From Chloranthus sessilifolius (Eukaryota > Streptophyta > Magnoliopsida > Chloranthales > Chloranthaceae), in the NCBI GenBank assembly GCA_021018995.1, contig CM037588.1, positions 85,595,765 through 85,659,764 on the forward strand: DNA of 64,000 nucleotides, written 5' to 3'. The notes beneath the pieces were generated by a model, which was not told where the DNA came from, did no database searches, and worked only from the letters and a program-made list of their open reading frames with translations. This document shows, piece by piece, positions 1 through 12,444 of the stretch; position 1 is the first letter of the stretch, and each line of letters begins with the position of its first letter. The position numbers were made by a program, and so were the translations under genes.

Positions 1-179
1 CAATATCCTGAGTATGTGATGGAACAAGCTGCTGTTGCCCAATCATTTGGCCAGCAATAATCTGTTGGCTACAACAAGAGACCATTTGGATACCAGCACC
101 AAAATGCTGGTTACCAGTGGAGGGACCACCCACATGGCCAGCCAAAAAAAAGAGAAGACGCTATCTTCCTGAATTAGCT
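1..179 (+). pseudogene. Athila-type gag, C-terminal fragment
   Basis: Frame 1 reads as the end of an Athila-lineage Gag, with a TAA stop after about 19 codons and then continuing in the same frame. The tail contains a YQWRDHPH stretch that matches the WRNHPN-like motif near the end of Athila Gag. Gag packages the element RNA in the cytoplasmic particle. The homology stops at about 180, where unrelated non-coding DNA begins, and Gag-like sequence resumes near 1640. The fragment also runs off the left edge, so the start is not visible. The lineage assignment rests mainly on the PR and RT downstream, which lie in the same orientation; this short piece alone would be weak. Confidence 0.55.
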
Positions 180-1500
180 GTAGAGTTCCAGTAGGCTAAG
201 GTTAAGGTTTAGGTAGCATTTTTTTCCATTTTTCTTCTCTCCATAGCACTGCACTTGCTGGCTATGCCTTTGTATATCTATTTGGAATAGTTTTAATGAA
301 GTTTTATAATAGGATCTTATACATGTATGGGATTGATGTTTGAGGGTTGTTCTGTACAAGGCTGCTGTCTTGAGATCCTTCATTGCTAAGTTGTATTATA
401 AGCAATGGAGGATTCTTTTTAAAGGATTTACCTAGATCCAAGTGACCTGTGTGTCCAGGCTAGTGCACATATACAGGCCTATGCCCGACCATAGGATCCA
501 CTAAATTTGAATCCCCATGAGAGCCTGAGCTGGTAGCCTTGTGAACATGGTGGTGGCAGCAATCTACTTGTTCTGTCTCAGACCTCTGTGAGGAGGATAA
601 CCTCTGTGGATAGTCTGTGACTATTTCCATGGATAGGTTATAGGCCTAAGGTGAGGCCAATCCACAAATCTAAGACATATTCTTCTTCTCTGCACTTGTG
701 CTTGTAGCCCTGTGAGAGATTGTGCAGAGACAGACTCCCCTGTATTTATATAGATCCACCATCAGTTGGCAGATCTAATCTAGCTGTTGAGATTGAAGGC
801 TTGTGACTGGATCACTGCTGTCTCTCTAAAGCAGTGAACAGCTAGATCTAAGGCTAGTACTCGAACTCTTGCTGGTCCTGTGTGTCCAGGCTAGTGCACA
901 TATGCAGGCCTAGCCCCACACACAGAACTTTAGAGGTTGAGGCTCCTTTGGATTCTTGAGCTGGTAGCCTGGATGAAGTAGTGCCTACAATGATAAATAT
1001 GTTCTAACCCATTTATGGATTGTGGTTCCCCTATTGGATAGTCTGTGACCATTTGAGTGGACAGGTTATAGCCATAAGGGATTGGATCATGGTACAGGGG
1101 TGAGTTGGATTCTTTCTCCACTTTGGTGATAATGTAGCCATTGGACAAGACTTCTATAGCAGCAGATCTGAGTCTGAGTTATAAAACCCATCAGATTTGT
1201 ACCTAATAGCTTACTTCTCATCCTTTTTATATTTATTTTCTCACACTCTATCATTCTTCTCAACCATTTCTGTAGTTTAGGCATTAGGTTACCATAGGAT
1301 TTAAACAATAGGGACCCTAATTCCCCTTCCATTTAGGATTGCCAGATCTGTAGTCAGATCTAGAGGGCCTACTAAAGATAGCTCCCTTGTAGCTTTAGAT
1401 CATTTTTCCTTGTGGGAAAAACTCTTATTAAAACTTGCTACAACAGGCCCTGTATCTTGTAGGCCTGTGTATTTTCAGACTTGCTGCTCTATAGTTTATA
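180..1500. other. Non-coding block inside the Athila gag
   Basis: About 1.3 kb with no convincing reading frame on either strand separates the two parts of the Athila gag. It contains a diverged direct duplication described separately. I see no LTR ends, terminal inverted repeats or target duplication that would name it. It could be an insertion of an unknown non-autonomous element or lineage-specific gag-linker sequence that has decayed. Confidence 0.4.
442..1085 (+). repeat. Diverged direct duplication, ~430-bp period
   Basis: The phrase TGTGTCCAGGCTAGTGCACA occurs near 444 and again near 876. In both copies it is followed by GAGCTGGTAGCCT (about 527 and 957) and by a GGATAGTCTGTGAC segment (about 609 and 1036). 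About 200 bp align in the same order with many differences, so this is an old tandem duplication. It was not recognised as a named element. Confidence 0.6.
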
Positions 1501-1639
1501 GCACTAACTTAACCAGGGATATGCCCCAAGGTCAAATTCCTCAAAGAATAAAATCTCAGTAGTTCCCCACCCCGCCTCAAATGCTTCTTTTGAGGATTAG
1601 GTTTTGGCCTCATTGCAAAACCTTGGCACCTTGACTCAT

Positions 1640-2215
1640 GCTGTGAACTCTCACAGTCAAAGCATAAACAAAATGGAAGAGTAGCTAGGTAAAATATCCA
1701 ATGCCTTGGCCAAAAGAGAGGAGGGCAGGTTGCCAAGCTAGCCAGTGGCCAACCCTAAGGGCCAATATTTGATTGGAGAAGGTTCCTCAAGTTTTGAGGG
1801 AGCTAATGCCATCACAACCCTAAGGTCTGGCAGGTTGGTAAACAACCAGGTTGAGAAGGAACAAGGAGAGGTCATTTCAAAAGAATTCTTGAATGAATGT
1901 GAAAAGGAATATGTTAGAGCACAGAGCCAAGAGTTGCCTGCTACCGTACAACAAGATAAAAATAATGAGGCTGTAGTTGAGCCTAAGCAGGAAATAAAAG
2001 ATGATAAAAGAAAAAAATAAAAATTTAGTCATAGGCTTGCAGCTGAGGAACCAGCAGTACCTCAGTTGCCATTTCCTCAAGCTTTGAGTGGCCCTACCCC
2101 TTGTGATAAGGGAAATGCACAGATAGAGGAAATGATGGAGGCCTTTAAGCAGGTAAAAATCAATTTTCCCCTGATGCAATTTGACAGGTCCCAGCCTATG
2201 CCAAATTTCTGAAAG
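1640..2215 (+). pseudogene. Athila gag tail and gag-PR linker
   Basis: The + strand reads a characteristic Athila segment: an ALAKRE-like stretch before 1745, then NPKGQY and NAITTLRSGR (residues about 4-30 of the open stretch starting at 1745). A lysine/glutamate-rich linker follows, then PQLPFPQAL, and EMMEAFKQVKINFPLMQF at about 2130-2185, which is the conserved region before the protease. In-frame stops at about 2018 (TAA) and 2209 (TGA) and a shift near 2260 break it. The product would be the C-terminus of Gag leading into the polyprotein. The TTLRSG motif makes the family call fairly secure. Confidence 0.7.
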
Positions 2216-2238
2216 ACCTTTGTACCCAGAAAAGAACA

Positions 2239-2736
2239 GTTAGAGGCCAATTATCCAGAAAGGTCTTTGCAACTGATACAGTTAATTTTGTATTAAACAT
2301 AACAATACCAGAGAAGTTGCAAGATCCAGGGATACCCACTATTCCCTGCATAATTGGAAACCATACAATTGGAAGGGCCCTTTTACACGTTGGAGCCAGT
2401 GTAAACCTGCTGCCATACAGTGTGTATCAGCAGCTAGGTTTGGGAGAGCTAAAACCCACCCCCATTGTGCTGTTAATGGCTGATAGGTCTAAAAGGAGAC
2501 CTATGGGAGTGGTTGAGGATGTCTTAGTAGGGGTGGACAAGTTCTTTTACCCTGCAGACTTCCTGATTTTTGACATGGGCTGCAACAAGAGTACAACCCC
2601 TATACCTGTTATTTTGGGCAGGCCATTCTTGGCCACTGCCAATGTCTGCATTCAATGCAGGTCAGGGATTATGGAGGTAACTTTCGGACACATGAATGTT
2701 GAACTGATAGTGTACAACAGTGCAAGGTATCCTTAG
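2239..2736 (+). pseudogene. Athila aspartic protease (retropepsin)
   Basis: The open stretch reads an Athila protease: PGIPTIPCIIGN, then the active-site region VGASVNLLPYSVYQQLGLGELKP, VLLMADRS, a GVVEDVLV segment, FFYPADFLIFDM and VILGRPFLATA. Retropepsin releases the mature Gag and Pol proteins and works as a dimer. Where Athila proteases have an aspartate just before LGAS, this copy has histidine (codon CAC near 2388), so the catalytic residue appears lost. The frame ends at a TAG at 2734. The acid-rich linker that follows (2740-3100) also has stops. It lies directly upstream of RT on the same strand, as in intact elements. Confidence 0.8.
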
Positions 2737-2850
2737 CTGGACAATGAGGAAAACTTTGCAGTCGATGTACTGGAGGAAGTTGTTGAAGAAGAATTGCCTG
2801 CTCTGCTCGATTGGGGCAACATTGTCAAAAGTTGAGTTGAAGTTTAGGAC

Positions 2851-4503
2851 ATGGTAGAGGAAGATAGCCCAGCTGTTAGGACAGAAGACATGACCACATT
2901 GAAGTCTTCTGTGGGCTTAGTGCAGCATTCCATTTGGAAACCTACATTGCTGCCTCTTCCTCAAACCAACAAAGCACCAATTTTGCCATCCACCCAACAA
3001 ACCCCTGATCTGAATCTCAAGAAGCTTCCAGAAACATTGAAATATGCCTTCCTTGAGAAAGGTGAAAAACTTTATGTAATTATCTCCTCTTTTCTTACCA
3101 ATGAGTAGGAGGAAGAATTACTAATAGTCTTGAGGAAGCACTAAAAGGCCATTGGCTGGACCATTGCGGATCTTAGAGGGATAGATGCATCAATATGTAT
3201 GCACAGGATCCATTTGGAGGAGGGGTCAGTACCCTCCAGGGAAATGCTGAGGAAATTAAATCCTCACATGCAGGAAGTGGTCCACAAAGAGATTATTAAA
3301 TTGCTAGATGCTGGGGTAATTTACCCCATTTCTGATTTTGAATGGGTGGCACCTATCCAAGTGGTGCCCAAGAAATCTGGCATAACAGTTATTACAACTG
3401 AGTCTGGAGGGCTGAGACCAGCCAGGGAGACCACTGGCTAAAGGGTTTGCATAGATTATCGGAAGCTCAACTCTAAAACCAGAAAAGACCACTTTCCTCT
3501 CCCCTTCATAGATCAAATTCTGGATAAGTTGGCCGGAAAAGCTTTTTATTACTTTCTTGATGGATACTCAGGATACAACTAGATCCCTGTGCACCCTCTT
3601 GACCAAGAGAAAGCTATATTTACTTGCCCTTTTGGCACCTTTGCTTACCGAATGATGCATTTTATGTTGTGTAATGCCCCAGCTACCTTTCAGAGGTTTA
3701 TGTATGCCATATTCTCTGATATGATTGATAAGTTCTTGGAAATTTTTATGGATGATTTCTCTGTATATGAGGACAGTTTTGGCCAATGTCTGCAACACCT
3801 CCACCTGGTCTTGCAAAGATGTGAGGAGACCAATCTGGTCTTAAGTTGGGAAAAGAGCCACTTCATGGTAACACAAGGTATTGTTTTAGGCCATGTAGTC
3901 TCTAGAGAGGGGATTGAGGTAGATAAGGCCAAAGTTGACCTCATTACAAATTTGCCCCCTCCAAGAATAGTCAAACAAATCAGATATTTCCTTGGACATG
4001 CAGGATTCAACAGGAGGTTCATTAAAGACTTCAGCAAAATTGCTAAACCATTGTGCCACCTGCTCTGCCAGGATGTGCCCTTTGATTTTTCTGTTGAATG
4101 TTTTAAGGCTTTTGAAACTTTGAAGATATGCCTCACCACTACGCCTGTACTCCAAACACTTGACTATGCAATCCCCTTTGAGCTGATGTGTGATGCATCC
4201 GACTTTGCAATAGGTGCTATTTTAGGCCAAAAGAAAGATAACCTGCTAGTGGTCATTGCCTATCTTAGCAAATCACTTACTGAAGTTCAGCTGAATTACA
4301 CCACAACTGAGAAAGAGCTTCTGGTAGTGGTTTTTGCTGTTGAAAAATTTAGACCTTACCTACTTGGGTCTAAAACTGTAATCTTCACAGACCACTCAGC
4401 ATTAAAATACCTATTGTCCAAGAAAGATGCTAAGCCCAGGCTGATTCGATGGATACTCTTGTTGCAGGAGTTTGACATTAAAACCAAGGACAAAAAGGGT
4501 GCT
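2851..4503 (+). pseudogene. Athila reverse transcriptase and RNase H, truncated
   Basis: The linker and RT start at about 2851, and RT proper at about 3199 (HRIHLEEGSVPSREMLRKLN). Visible motifs are VVPKKSGITV, a VCIDYRKLNSKTRKDHFPLP stretch, YFLDGYSGYN followed by a TAG at about 3580, and the catalytic FMDDFSVYE with FMDD at 3745-3756. The finger-thumb region is followed by RNase H with [25 protein letters not shown] and [21 protein letters not shown] copies the element RNA and RNase H degrades the template. Stops at about 3106, 3144, 3439 and 3580 break the frame. The sequence is lost just after KDKKGA, where the 14-bp array starts, so the end of RNase H and all of integrase are missing. 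Confidence 0.88.
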
Positions 4504-4789
4504 TGAACGTGAATGATTGAATGCTTGAACGTGAATGACTGAACGTGAATACTTGAACGTGAATGATTGAATGTGAATACTTGAACATGGATGTCAGAAC
4601 GTGAATGCTTGATAGATAGTGACACGCTTAAAAGTGAATGCTTGAACATGAAATATTACACGTGATAGCTTGAACGTGAATGCTTGTACCTGAATGCTTG
4701 AACGTGATTGCTTGACTGTGGATACTTGAACTTGAAAGCTTGAACGTGAATTCTTGAACGTGAATGCTTGAACGTGAATGCATGTACCT

Positions 4790-7700
4790 AACTGCATGCA
4801 TGTGAATGCTTGAGTGACAATGATTGATAGATAGTCACACGCTTATATGTGAATGCTTGAATGTGGTTGCTTGCCCGTTAATGCTTGAACATGAATGCTT
4901 GAGCGTGAATGCTTCGACGTGATTGCTTGAATGTGAATGCCTGAACATGAATACCTGAACATGAATGCTCGACAGATTATGACACGCTTGAATGTGAAAG
5001 CTTGAACATTAATGCTCGATAGTTAGCGACACACTCGAACGGGAATGCTTGAACGTGTGAATGCTTGCACATGAATGCTTGAACATGAATTCTCGAATGT
5101 GAATGCTCGAACATGAATACTCGAACATGAATGGTTTAACATGAATGCTTGAACGTGAATGCTTCAACCTGAATGCATTAACAAGAATGCTAGAAAATGA
5201 ATGCTTGAGAGATAGTGAAATGCTTGAACGTGAATGCTTCAACCTGAATGCATTAACAAGAATGCTAGAAAATGAATGCTTGAGAGATAGTGCAATGCTT
5301 GAACGTGAATGCTTGAAATTGAATGCGTGAACCTAAATGCTTGAACATCATTGCTTGAAAGTGAATGTTAGTACGTAAATTCTTGAACCTGAATGATTGA
5401 ACCTGAATGCTAGAACGTTATTACTACAACGTGAATGCTTGAACATGAATGCTCGAACGGGAATGATCGAACATGAATGTTGGAACATGAATGCATGAAC
5501 GTGAATGCTTTAATGTGAATGCTTAAACCTGAATGTTTGATAATGAATCCTAAATAGATAGTGACATGCTTGGATGTGAATGTTGGAACATGAACGTTTG
5601 AACGTAAATGCTTGTACCTATAGGCTTGAGTGTGATTGCTTGAACGTGAATACTTGAATGTGAAGGATTGAACATGAATGCTTGAACGTGAATACTTGAA
5701 CATGGATTCCTGAATGTGAATGGTTGGTATATAGTGACACGCTTAAATGTGAATGCATGAACATGAATGCTTGCACATGAATGCTTGAATGTGATTGCTT
5801 GAACGTGAATGCTTGAACGTGTTTGCATGACCTTGAATACTTGAACATGATTGCTTGAACGGGAATACTTGAATGTGAAGGGTTGAACATGAATGCTTGA
5901 ACGGGAATACTTGAATGTGAAGGGTTGAACATGAATGCTTGAACGTGAATGCTTAAACATGGATGCCTGAACGTGAATGCTTGATAGATAGTGACACACT
6001 TAAACATGAATGGTTGAGCATGAATGCTTGCCCATGAATGCTTGAACGTGATTGCTTGAATGTCAATGCTTGTACCATTATGCTTGTATGTTATTGCTTA
6101 ACCTTTAATACTTGATTGTGAATGCTTGATCATCTATGCTTGAACGTGAATACATGAACATGAATGTTGGAATGTGAATGCTTGATTGATAGTGACACGC
6201 TTTAATGTGAATGCTTGATAAATAGTTACACGCTTTAATGTGATTGTTTTCATGCTTGAGCATGATTGCTAGAACGTCGATGCTTAAACGTGAACGAATA
6301 AACACGAATGCTTGAACGTGACTGCTTGATTGATAGTGACATGCTTGAATGTGAATGCTTGCACATGATGGCATGAACGTGATTGCTTGAACATGAATGC
6401 TTGAACCTGATTGTTTGAATGTGAAAGCTTGAACGTGAATGCTTTATAGATAGGGGAACGCTTGAACGTGAATGCTTTAACATGAATGCTGGAATGCGAA
6501 TTCTTGTACATGAATGCTTAAAAATGAATGCTTGAACATGAATGCTAGATTGATATTGACACGCTTTAACATGAATGCTTGAACACGAATGCTAGAACAT
6601 GAATGCTTGAATGTAAATGCTTGAACGTCAATGCTTGAACATGAATGGTTAAACATGAATGCTTGAAAATGAATGCTTGAACGTGAATGCTTGATCGTGA
6701 ATGATCGAATGTGAATGGTTGAACATGAATGCCTGAACATGAATGCTTGAACATGAATGCTTGAAAATTAATGCTTGATAGATATTGACATGAACATGAA
6801 TGCTCGAACATGAATGCTTTAACATGAATGCTTCAACATGAATGCTTCAACATGAATTCTTCAACGTGAATGCTTGAACCTGAATGCTTAAACATGAATG
6901 TTTGATAGATAGTGACATGCTTGAACGTTAATGCTTGAACATGAATGCTTGAAATTGAGTGTTTGAACCTGAATGCTTGAACGTGATTGCATGAACATGA
7001 ATGCTTGAACGTGAATGCTTGAACGTAAATACTTATACATGGATGCTAGAATGTGAATGCTTGATAGATAGTCACACGCTTAAACGTGAATACTTGAACA
7101 TGACCGCTTGCTTGTGAATGCTTGAGCATGAATGTTTGATAGATAGTCACACACTTAAATGTTAATGCTTGAATAGGACTCCTTGCATGTGAATGATTGA
7201 ACGTTAATGCTTGAACGTGAATGCTTGGATGTGATTACTTGAACGTGAATGCTTGAATGTGAATGCTTGAACATGAATACTTGAACATGAATGCTTGAAT
7301 GTGAATGCTCGATAGATAGTGGCACGCTTGAATGCGAATGCTTGAATGTGTGAATGCTTGAACGTGAATGCTCGTAAGCGAATGCTCGAACATGAATGCT
7401 CGAACAAGAATGCTTGAAAATGAATGCTTGAGAGAGAGTGAATTGCTTGAAATTGAATGCTTGGAAAAGAATGCTTGAACGTGATTGCTAGAACATGAAT
7501 GCTTGAACCTGGATGCGTGAACGTAATTCCTAGGACGTGAATGCTTGAACATGAATGCTCGAACGTGAATGCAAGAACATGAATGCTTGAACATGAATGC
7601 CTGAACATGAATGCTTAAGCCTGAATGCTTGAAAATGAAAGCTTGATAGATAATGACATGCTTGAACGTGAATTCTTGAAATTGCTTGCTGAAACTTGAA

Positions 7701-8420
7701 TGCTTGAATGTGACTGCTTGAATGAGATTACTTGGACATGAATACTTGAATGTGATGGCTTCAACGTGAATGCTTAAACATGGATGCATGAATGTGAATG
7801 CTTGATAGATAGTGACACGCTTAAACATTAATGCTTGAACAAGAATGCTTGAACGTGAATGATTGATCGTGATTGCTTGAACATCAATGCTTGAACATGA
7901 ATGTTTGTACCTAAATGCTTGAACGTTATTGCTTGATCGTGAATATTTGAACGTGAATGCTTGAATGTGAATTTTTGAATGTAAATTCTTGAATGTTAAT
8001 GCTTGAATGTGAATGCTTAAACATGAATGCTTGAACGTGAACACTTGATAGATAGTGACATGCTTGAACGCGAATGGTTGAATGTGAATGCTTGATAGAT
8101 AGTTACACTCTTGAACGTGAATGCTTGAACATGAATGCTTGAAAGTGTAAATTCTTAAACGGGAATGCTTGATCCTTAATATTTGAACATGAATGTTTGA
8201 ACATGAATGCTTGAATGTGAATGTTTGAACATGAACACTTGAACGTGAATGCTTGATAGATGGTGACACTCTTAAACGTGAATTCTTGATAGATAGCTAC
8301 ACGCTTGAATGTGAATGCTTGAGCGTGAATGCGTGAACATGAATGCTTGAATGTGAATGCTTGAACGGCTTGAACATGACTGCTTGCACATGAATGCTTG
8401 AACGTGAATGCTTGATAAAT
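4790..8420 (+). repeat. Higher-order segment A of the 14-bp array
   Basis: Shared irregular landmarks place this segment parallel to 16010-20220 and 28480-31360. They are a CAGATTATGACACGC tag (about 4973), AAATAGATAGTGACATGCTT (about 5552), an AAGCCTGAATGC...GAAAGCTTGATAG block (about 7617) and an unusual truncated unit TTGAACGGCTTGAACATGAC (8361). The landmarks keep their order, so the segment was duplicated as a block. The edges are approximate. Confidence 0.55.
5146..5295 (+). repeat. Near-identical 75-bp tandem duplication
   Basis: Two adjacent 75-bp blocks differ at a single base near their ends (GTGAA against GTGCA), while neighbouring 14-bp units differ at many positions. 75 is not a multiple of 14, so the copied unit is a composite of five units plus a GAGAGATAGTG tag. 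This points to recent local amplification. Confidence 0.85.
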
Positions 8421-9793
8421 AGTGACACGCTTAAACCTGAATTCTTGAACATGAATGCTTACACGGGAATGCTTGAACGTGAATGCTTGGACGTGATTGC
8501 TTGAATGCCAATGCTTTATTGTGAATGCTTGAACATGAATACTTGAACATGAATGCTTGAACGAGAATGCTTGATAGAAAGTTTCTCGCTTGAACGTGAA
8601 AGCTAGAACGTGAATGCCAAAATGTGAATGCTAGTACCTGAATTCTTGAATGTGATTTCTTGAACATGAATACTTGAAAGTGAGGGCTTGAGTGTGAATG
8701 CTTGAACGTGAATGCTTGAACGTGAATACTTGAACGTGGGTGCCTGAACGTGAATGCTTGATAGATAGTGGCACGCTTAAACGTGAATGCTTGAGCATGA
8801 ATGCTTGCACATGAATGGCTGAATGTGAATGCTCGAACATGATTGCTTGTACAGGAATGCTTGAACGTGAATGGTTGAATGTGAATGGCTGAACATGAAT
8901 GCTTGAACATGAATGCTTTAACTTGAATGGTTGAATGTGAACACCAAAACTTAAATATATGAATGTGAATGCTTGAACATGAATGATTGTACATGTATGC
9001 TTGTACATGAATGCTTAAATGTGAATGCTTTAACTTGAATGCTTGATAGATAGTGACATGCTTGAATGTGAATGCTTTAACATGAATGGTTGAACGTGAA
9101 TTCTTGAACATGATTGCTTGAACGTGAATGCTTGAAAATGAATGCTTGAACGAGAATGCAATATTTATAGTGACTCGCTTTGACGGGAATGCTTGAACAT
9201 GAATGCAGGAACATGAATGCTTAAATGTGAATGCTTGAACGAGAATGCTTGAATGTGAATGCTTGAACACGAATGTTTGAATGTGAATGCCTGAACCTGA
9301 GTGGTTGAAAATGAATGCTTGAACGTGAATGCTTGATCGTGAATGATCGAACATGAATACATGAACATGAACGCTTGAACATGAATGCTTAAAAATGAAT
9401 GCTCGAACGTGAATGCTTGAACATGAATGCATGAAAATGAATACTTGATAGATGAATGCTTGAACATGAATGCTTGAATGTGAATGCTTCAACCTAAATA
9501 TTTGAACTAGAATGCCTAAAAATGAATGTTTGAGAGATAGTGAAATGCTTGAACGTGAATGATTGAAATTGAATGTTTAAACTTGAATGCTTGAATGTGA
9601 ATGTGTGAACGTTATTGCTTGACCATGAATGCTGGAATGTGAATGCTTGAACATGATTGATAGAATGTAAATTCTTGAACATGAATGCTCGAACATGAAT
9701 GCTTGTAAGTGAATGCTTAAACCTGAATGCTTGTACCTGAATGCTTGAACATGATTGCTTGAACATGAATACTTGAATGTGAAGGTGTGAACA

Positions 9794-9798
9794 AGAAT
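9794..9798 (+). repeat. Target site duplication AGAAT, left copy
   Basis: AGAAT directly precedes the TG that starts the LTR at 9799 and is repeated directly after the CA that ends the element at 15750. Removing the element and one AGAAT restores a regular array unit. Confidence 0.9.
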
Positions 9799-10528
9799 TG
9801 TAACGACCTTAAATTTTTGAAACATATTTGACTGTGTTGGTATTCGTGGCTGGCATGAAAATTGAGAGAAAACCTAAAAATTTTATAATAATAATATTAG
9901 TATCTATATTATTAATATGTAAGCGTGTAAAGCCATAGGTCACATGTTACGCGGGTCTGAGATCTAAGGAGATACTTGGTGGAATGATATACACTGAGTA
10001 TGATGTATGGGCTCAACACCGGAGTGAAAGAATTAAAAATGGAAATATCAAGGATATTTCTTGAGTTAGCTTATAAGAGAAGGAAGGTTAGAGAATACCT
10101 ACATCTCTCTTCTTTGATCTGAAAATTTTGCCTGCAAGCTAGTTCAAGTTCTAGAGAACTCCGTGCGAAACCCTAGATTATTGATCCTCTGAATTAGAGT
10201 GTGAAGGAATCAACGTCTGTATGTCATATTGTATTTGAGAAGGCTAACCGTATTTGTGTGGTAGTGTAGAGTTGCATTTCTTCTTCGTCGGAGAGCTCAT
10301 TTTGACAAACCCTTAAATTCCAAATCCGAAACCCACTTTGAGCCGAGGATGCCGTGAACCAAAGAAGTAACTCTAAAAGAGGTGAGTTGCTATGTATTTA
10401 TAGTGGTTTAGATGTCATAAATATGTAGATAATTATGCTGGTATGATTCGTTGAGAATCATAATGAATCACGGAAGAAAATAGGTTAAAAATCAATGAAC
10501 CTCATTAATGACGGAAACTATCATTTTC

Positions 10529-11108
10529 GATCGATCATACTGTAATTCGATCGATCAAACCTAAGAAATGATCAATCAAATTATATAAATCCCTTATAAA
10601 TAGGAAGGCATTTTTATGGAAGTTCATGCCCGATAAATCTGATCGATCAAATTTGGAACTGATCGATCAAAGTATAAAACTATTGATCAAATGAAGAACT
10701 GATCGATCAATTGAGAAATTAATCGATAGAAATGTGAAATTGATCGATCATTTTGGGAAAATGATCGATCGAATAGTATGAATACCCTATAGAACAGGAG
10801 GTCTAAAATTTAAGAAATTTGACTTTGAAATCTGATTGATCGATCAAATTGGGGATCCGATCGATCAAATGAGGAAGTTGATCGATTGAATTCCTCTATT
10901 CTGTATATGGTTAAATATGGGATCCAATCTATCAAATTGAGTAACTGATCAATCAAATAGTGAATCCGATCGATCAAATGAGGAAGTTGATCGATCAAAT
11001 TCCTCTGTTCAGTCTATGTAGGTTTATGGAATTCAAGCAATCAAATGAAGTGAATGATCGATCGAATAGTGAATTTGATCGATCAAATAGGGAAATGATC
11101 AATCGAAT
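10529..11108. repeat. Phased GATCGATC palindromes in the LTR
   Basis: About 20 copies of GATCGATC or one-base variants (GATCAATC, GATCGATT) lie in 580 bp, each usually followed by AAAT or GAAT. Within runs the spacing is 19-23 bp, mostly 20 or 21, close to two helical turns (for example 10640, 10659, 10680, 10699, 10722, 10742, 10763). Part of the region is also duplicated at about 109 bp: 10857-10905 resembles 10966-11014. Confidence 0.85.
10595..10603 (+). promoter_or_regulatory. Possible LTR TATA box
   Basis: TATAAATAG, a good plant TATA consensus, lies about 800 bp into the 5' LTR, inside the GATC palindrome region. Other AT-rich sites occur nearby, so this is only a candidate for the U3 promoter. 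Confidence 0.3.
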
Positions 11109-12432
11109 TCTGCTATTTTGCCTGATTTGACTTTCTGGGAAAGGCACTAGTGGGTAGTGTACCAATTGGTATTCTGACACCTCTGTCACTTATTACACTG
11201 TACGTATGGTCTAGGTTAAAACCAAGACACTTTAAAAAGCTTTGGATTTGTTTAGAAAAACCTGAGTTAAGGTAGGGAAAATTCAACTTAAATTGTATTT
11301 GATTGACTACATGGTCTCATAACATCTATATTCTGAGATATGTTCTGATTTCTATTTTAAAAAGTTTCTCTTGCATATCAATAAAAGTTTTGTCATCTCT
11401 GGTTTCTATTATCGGATATCTGCTTTCTGATTCCTGATGTTACATGATATGCATTGATTTAAAGTTTATGTGACGAATCCCCCTGACGTGGCAGGATGTC
11501 CACGATCAACACGGTGGGATATCTGTGTATCTGATTTGTAATCCCTCTGGCACAAGTTACTCTTTTTTGAAGAGACTTGAAGCAAATTCCTGAAATTGTT
11601 CATTGAAGGAAGATGGTCGGGGTTACCTATCAGCAAACATCTGGCTACCATGTGCTATAATAACGGGAGTTATTTAAGTATAGAATTTAAGTCATTAAAT
11701 ATTATATGCATAACATCTGAAAACTCTGAGAATAAAATCTGCACTCTGATATTCTGCATCTGTTATGTTCTTTAAAGCTTTACATCTGTCATCTAATTAT
11801 TTATGTCTGTATTCTCTGATTTGACCATCTAATCTAAGATATGTTCTGCAAACCATGTTTTGCATTTTAGATGCAATTTAATTGAGTTTCTTCTATTGAG
11901 CTTAGATGGTTAGCTCACCCCTGACTCTATTTCATAGGATTTGAGGCTCGGGCTGCTGGTACAGAGAGTGATTTGGACTATCAGCCTGAGGCTGAGGCAG
12001 AGGAGGAGGATACTGACATACCTGCTGACGAGTACTTTCCCTAGTTAGGGTACTTGTCTTATATTTTGGGGATCTGTATTTGTTACGTTTGGATTATTTT
12101 GGTCTGGAGACCCACTCTATTCTGTATTATTTCTTGTAGATACTTATGGTTTTATACATTTTATAAGAACCACTATTGGGAATCATTATTTTGGGTGATG
12201 GATGTCCATCACCAGTGGTTCCTCTTGGTTCATTTCTGAGGATGTATATTATTATATATATATATATTATTTTCTTTCATTTTTAGTGCCTTATATGATG
12301 ACTCTATCTGCCTCTTTGGATGGTGTCTACTATGATTTCTGCTACTTGAGCAGACATTCTTTGGTTTATTCTGGGGATCATCAGTGTTTATGATCCTGAT
12401 GGCACGGGATCGGCAATTCGGGCTATCACAGT

Positions 12433-12444
12433 TGGTATCAAAGC
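12433..12444 (+). other. Primer binding site, initiator Met tRNA
   Basis: TGGTATCAAAGC starts two bases after the CA that ends the 5' LTR. It differs at one base from TGGTATCAGAGC, the complement of the 3' end of plant initiator methionine tRNA, the usual primer in this group. It fixes the LTR boundary at 12430. Confidence 0.85.

Larger units (their letters stand above)
4504..9798. repeat. 14-bp minisatellite array, left block
   Basis: Continuous tandem array of a 14-bp unit, consensus TGAATGCTTGAAC followed by G or A, with frequent single-base changes. Variant tracts TGATAGATAGTGACACGCTT and relatives (GAGAGATAGTGAAATGC, CGACAGATTATGACACGC) interrupt the phase every 75-350 bp. The left edge is inside the Athila RNase H coding sequence; the right edge is the insertion of the LTR element at 9799. 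The reverse complement of the unit has no stop codon in any frame, which explains the long apparent reading frames on the minus strand. I see no sign that they are genes. Confidence 0.95.
9799..12430 (+). repeat. 5' LTR of the Tekay-like element
   Basis: The LTR starts TGTAACGACC and ends GGGCTATCACA just before the PBS. Its last 161 bp (12270-12430) align with 15582-15750, the only part of the 3' LTR that remains, with roughly 15 percent differences and a small indel. It contains the phased GATCGATC region (10529-11108) and a TATA-like site at 10595. The short minus-strand reading frames in it are low-complexity shadows. Nothing else coding is seen. Confidence 0.88.
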
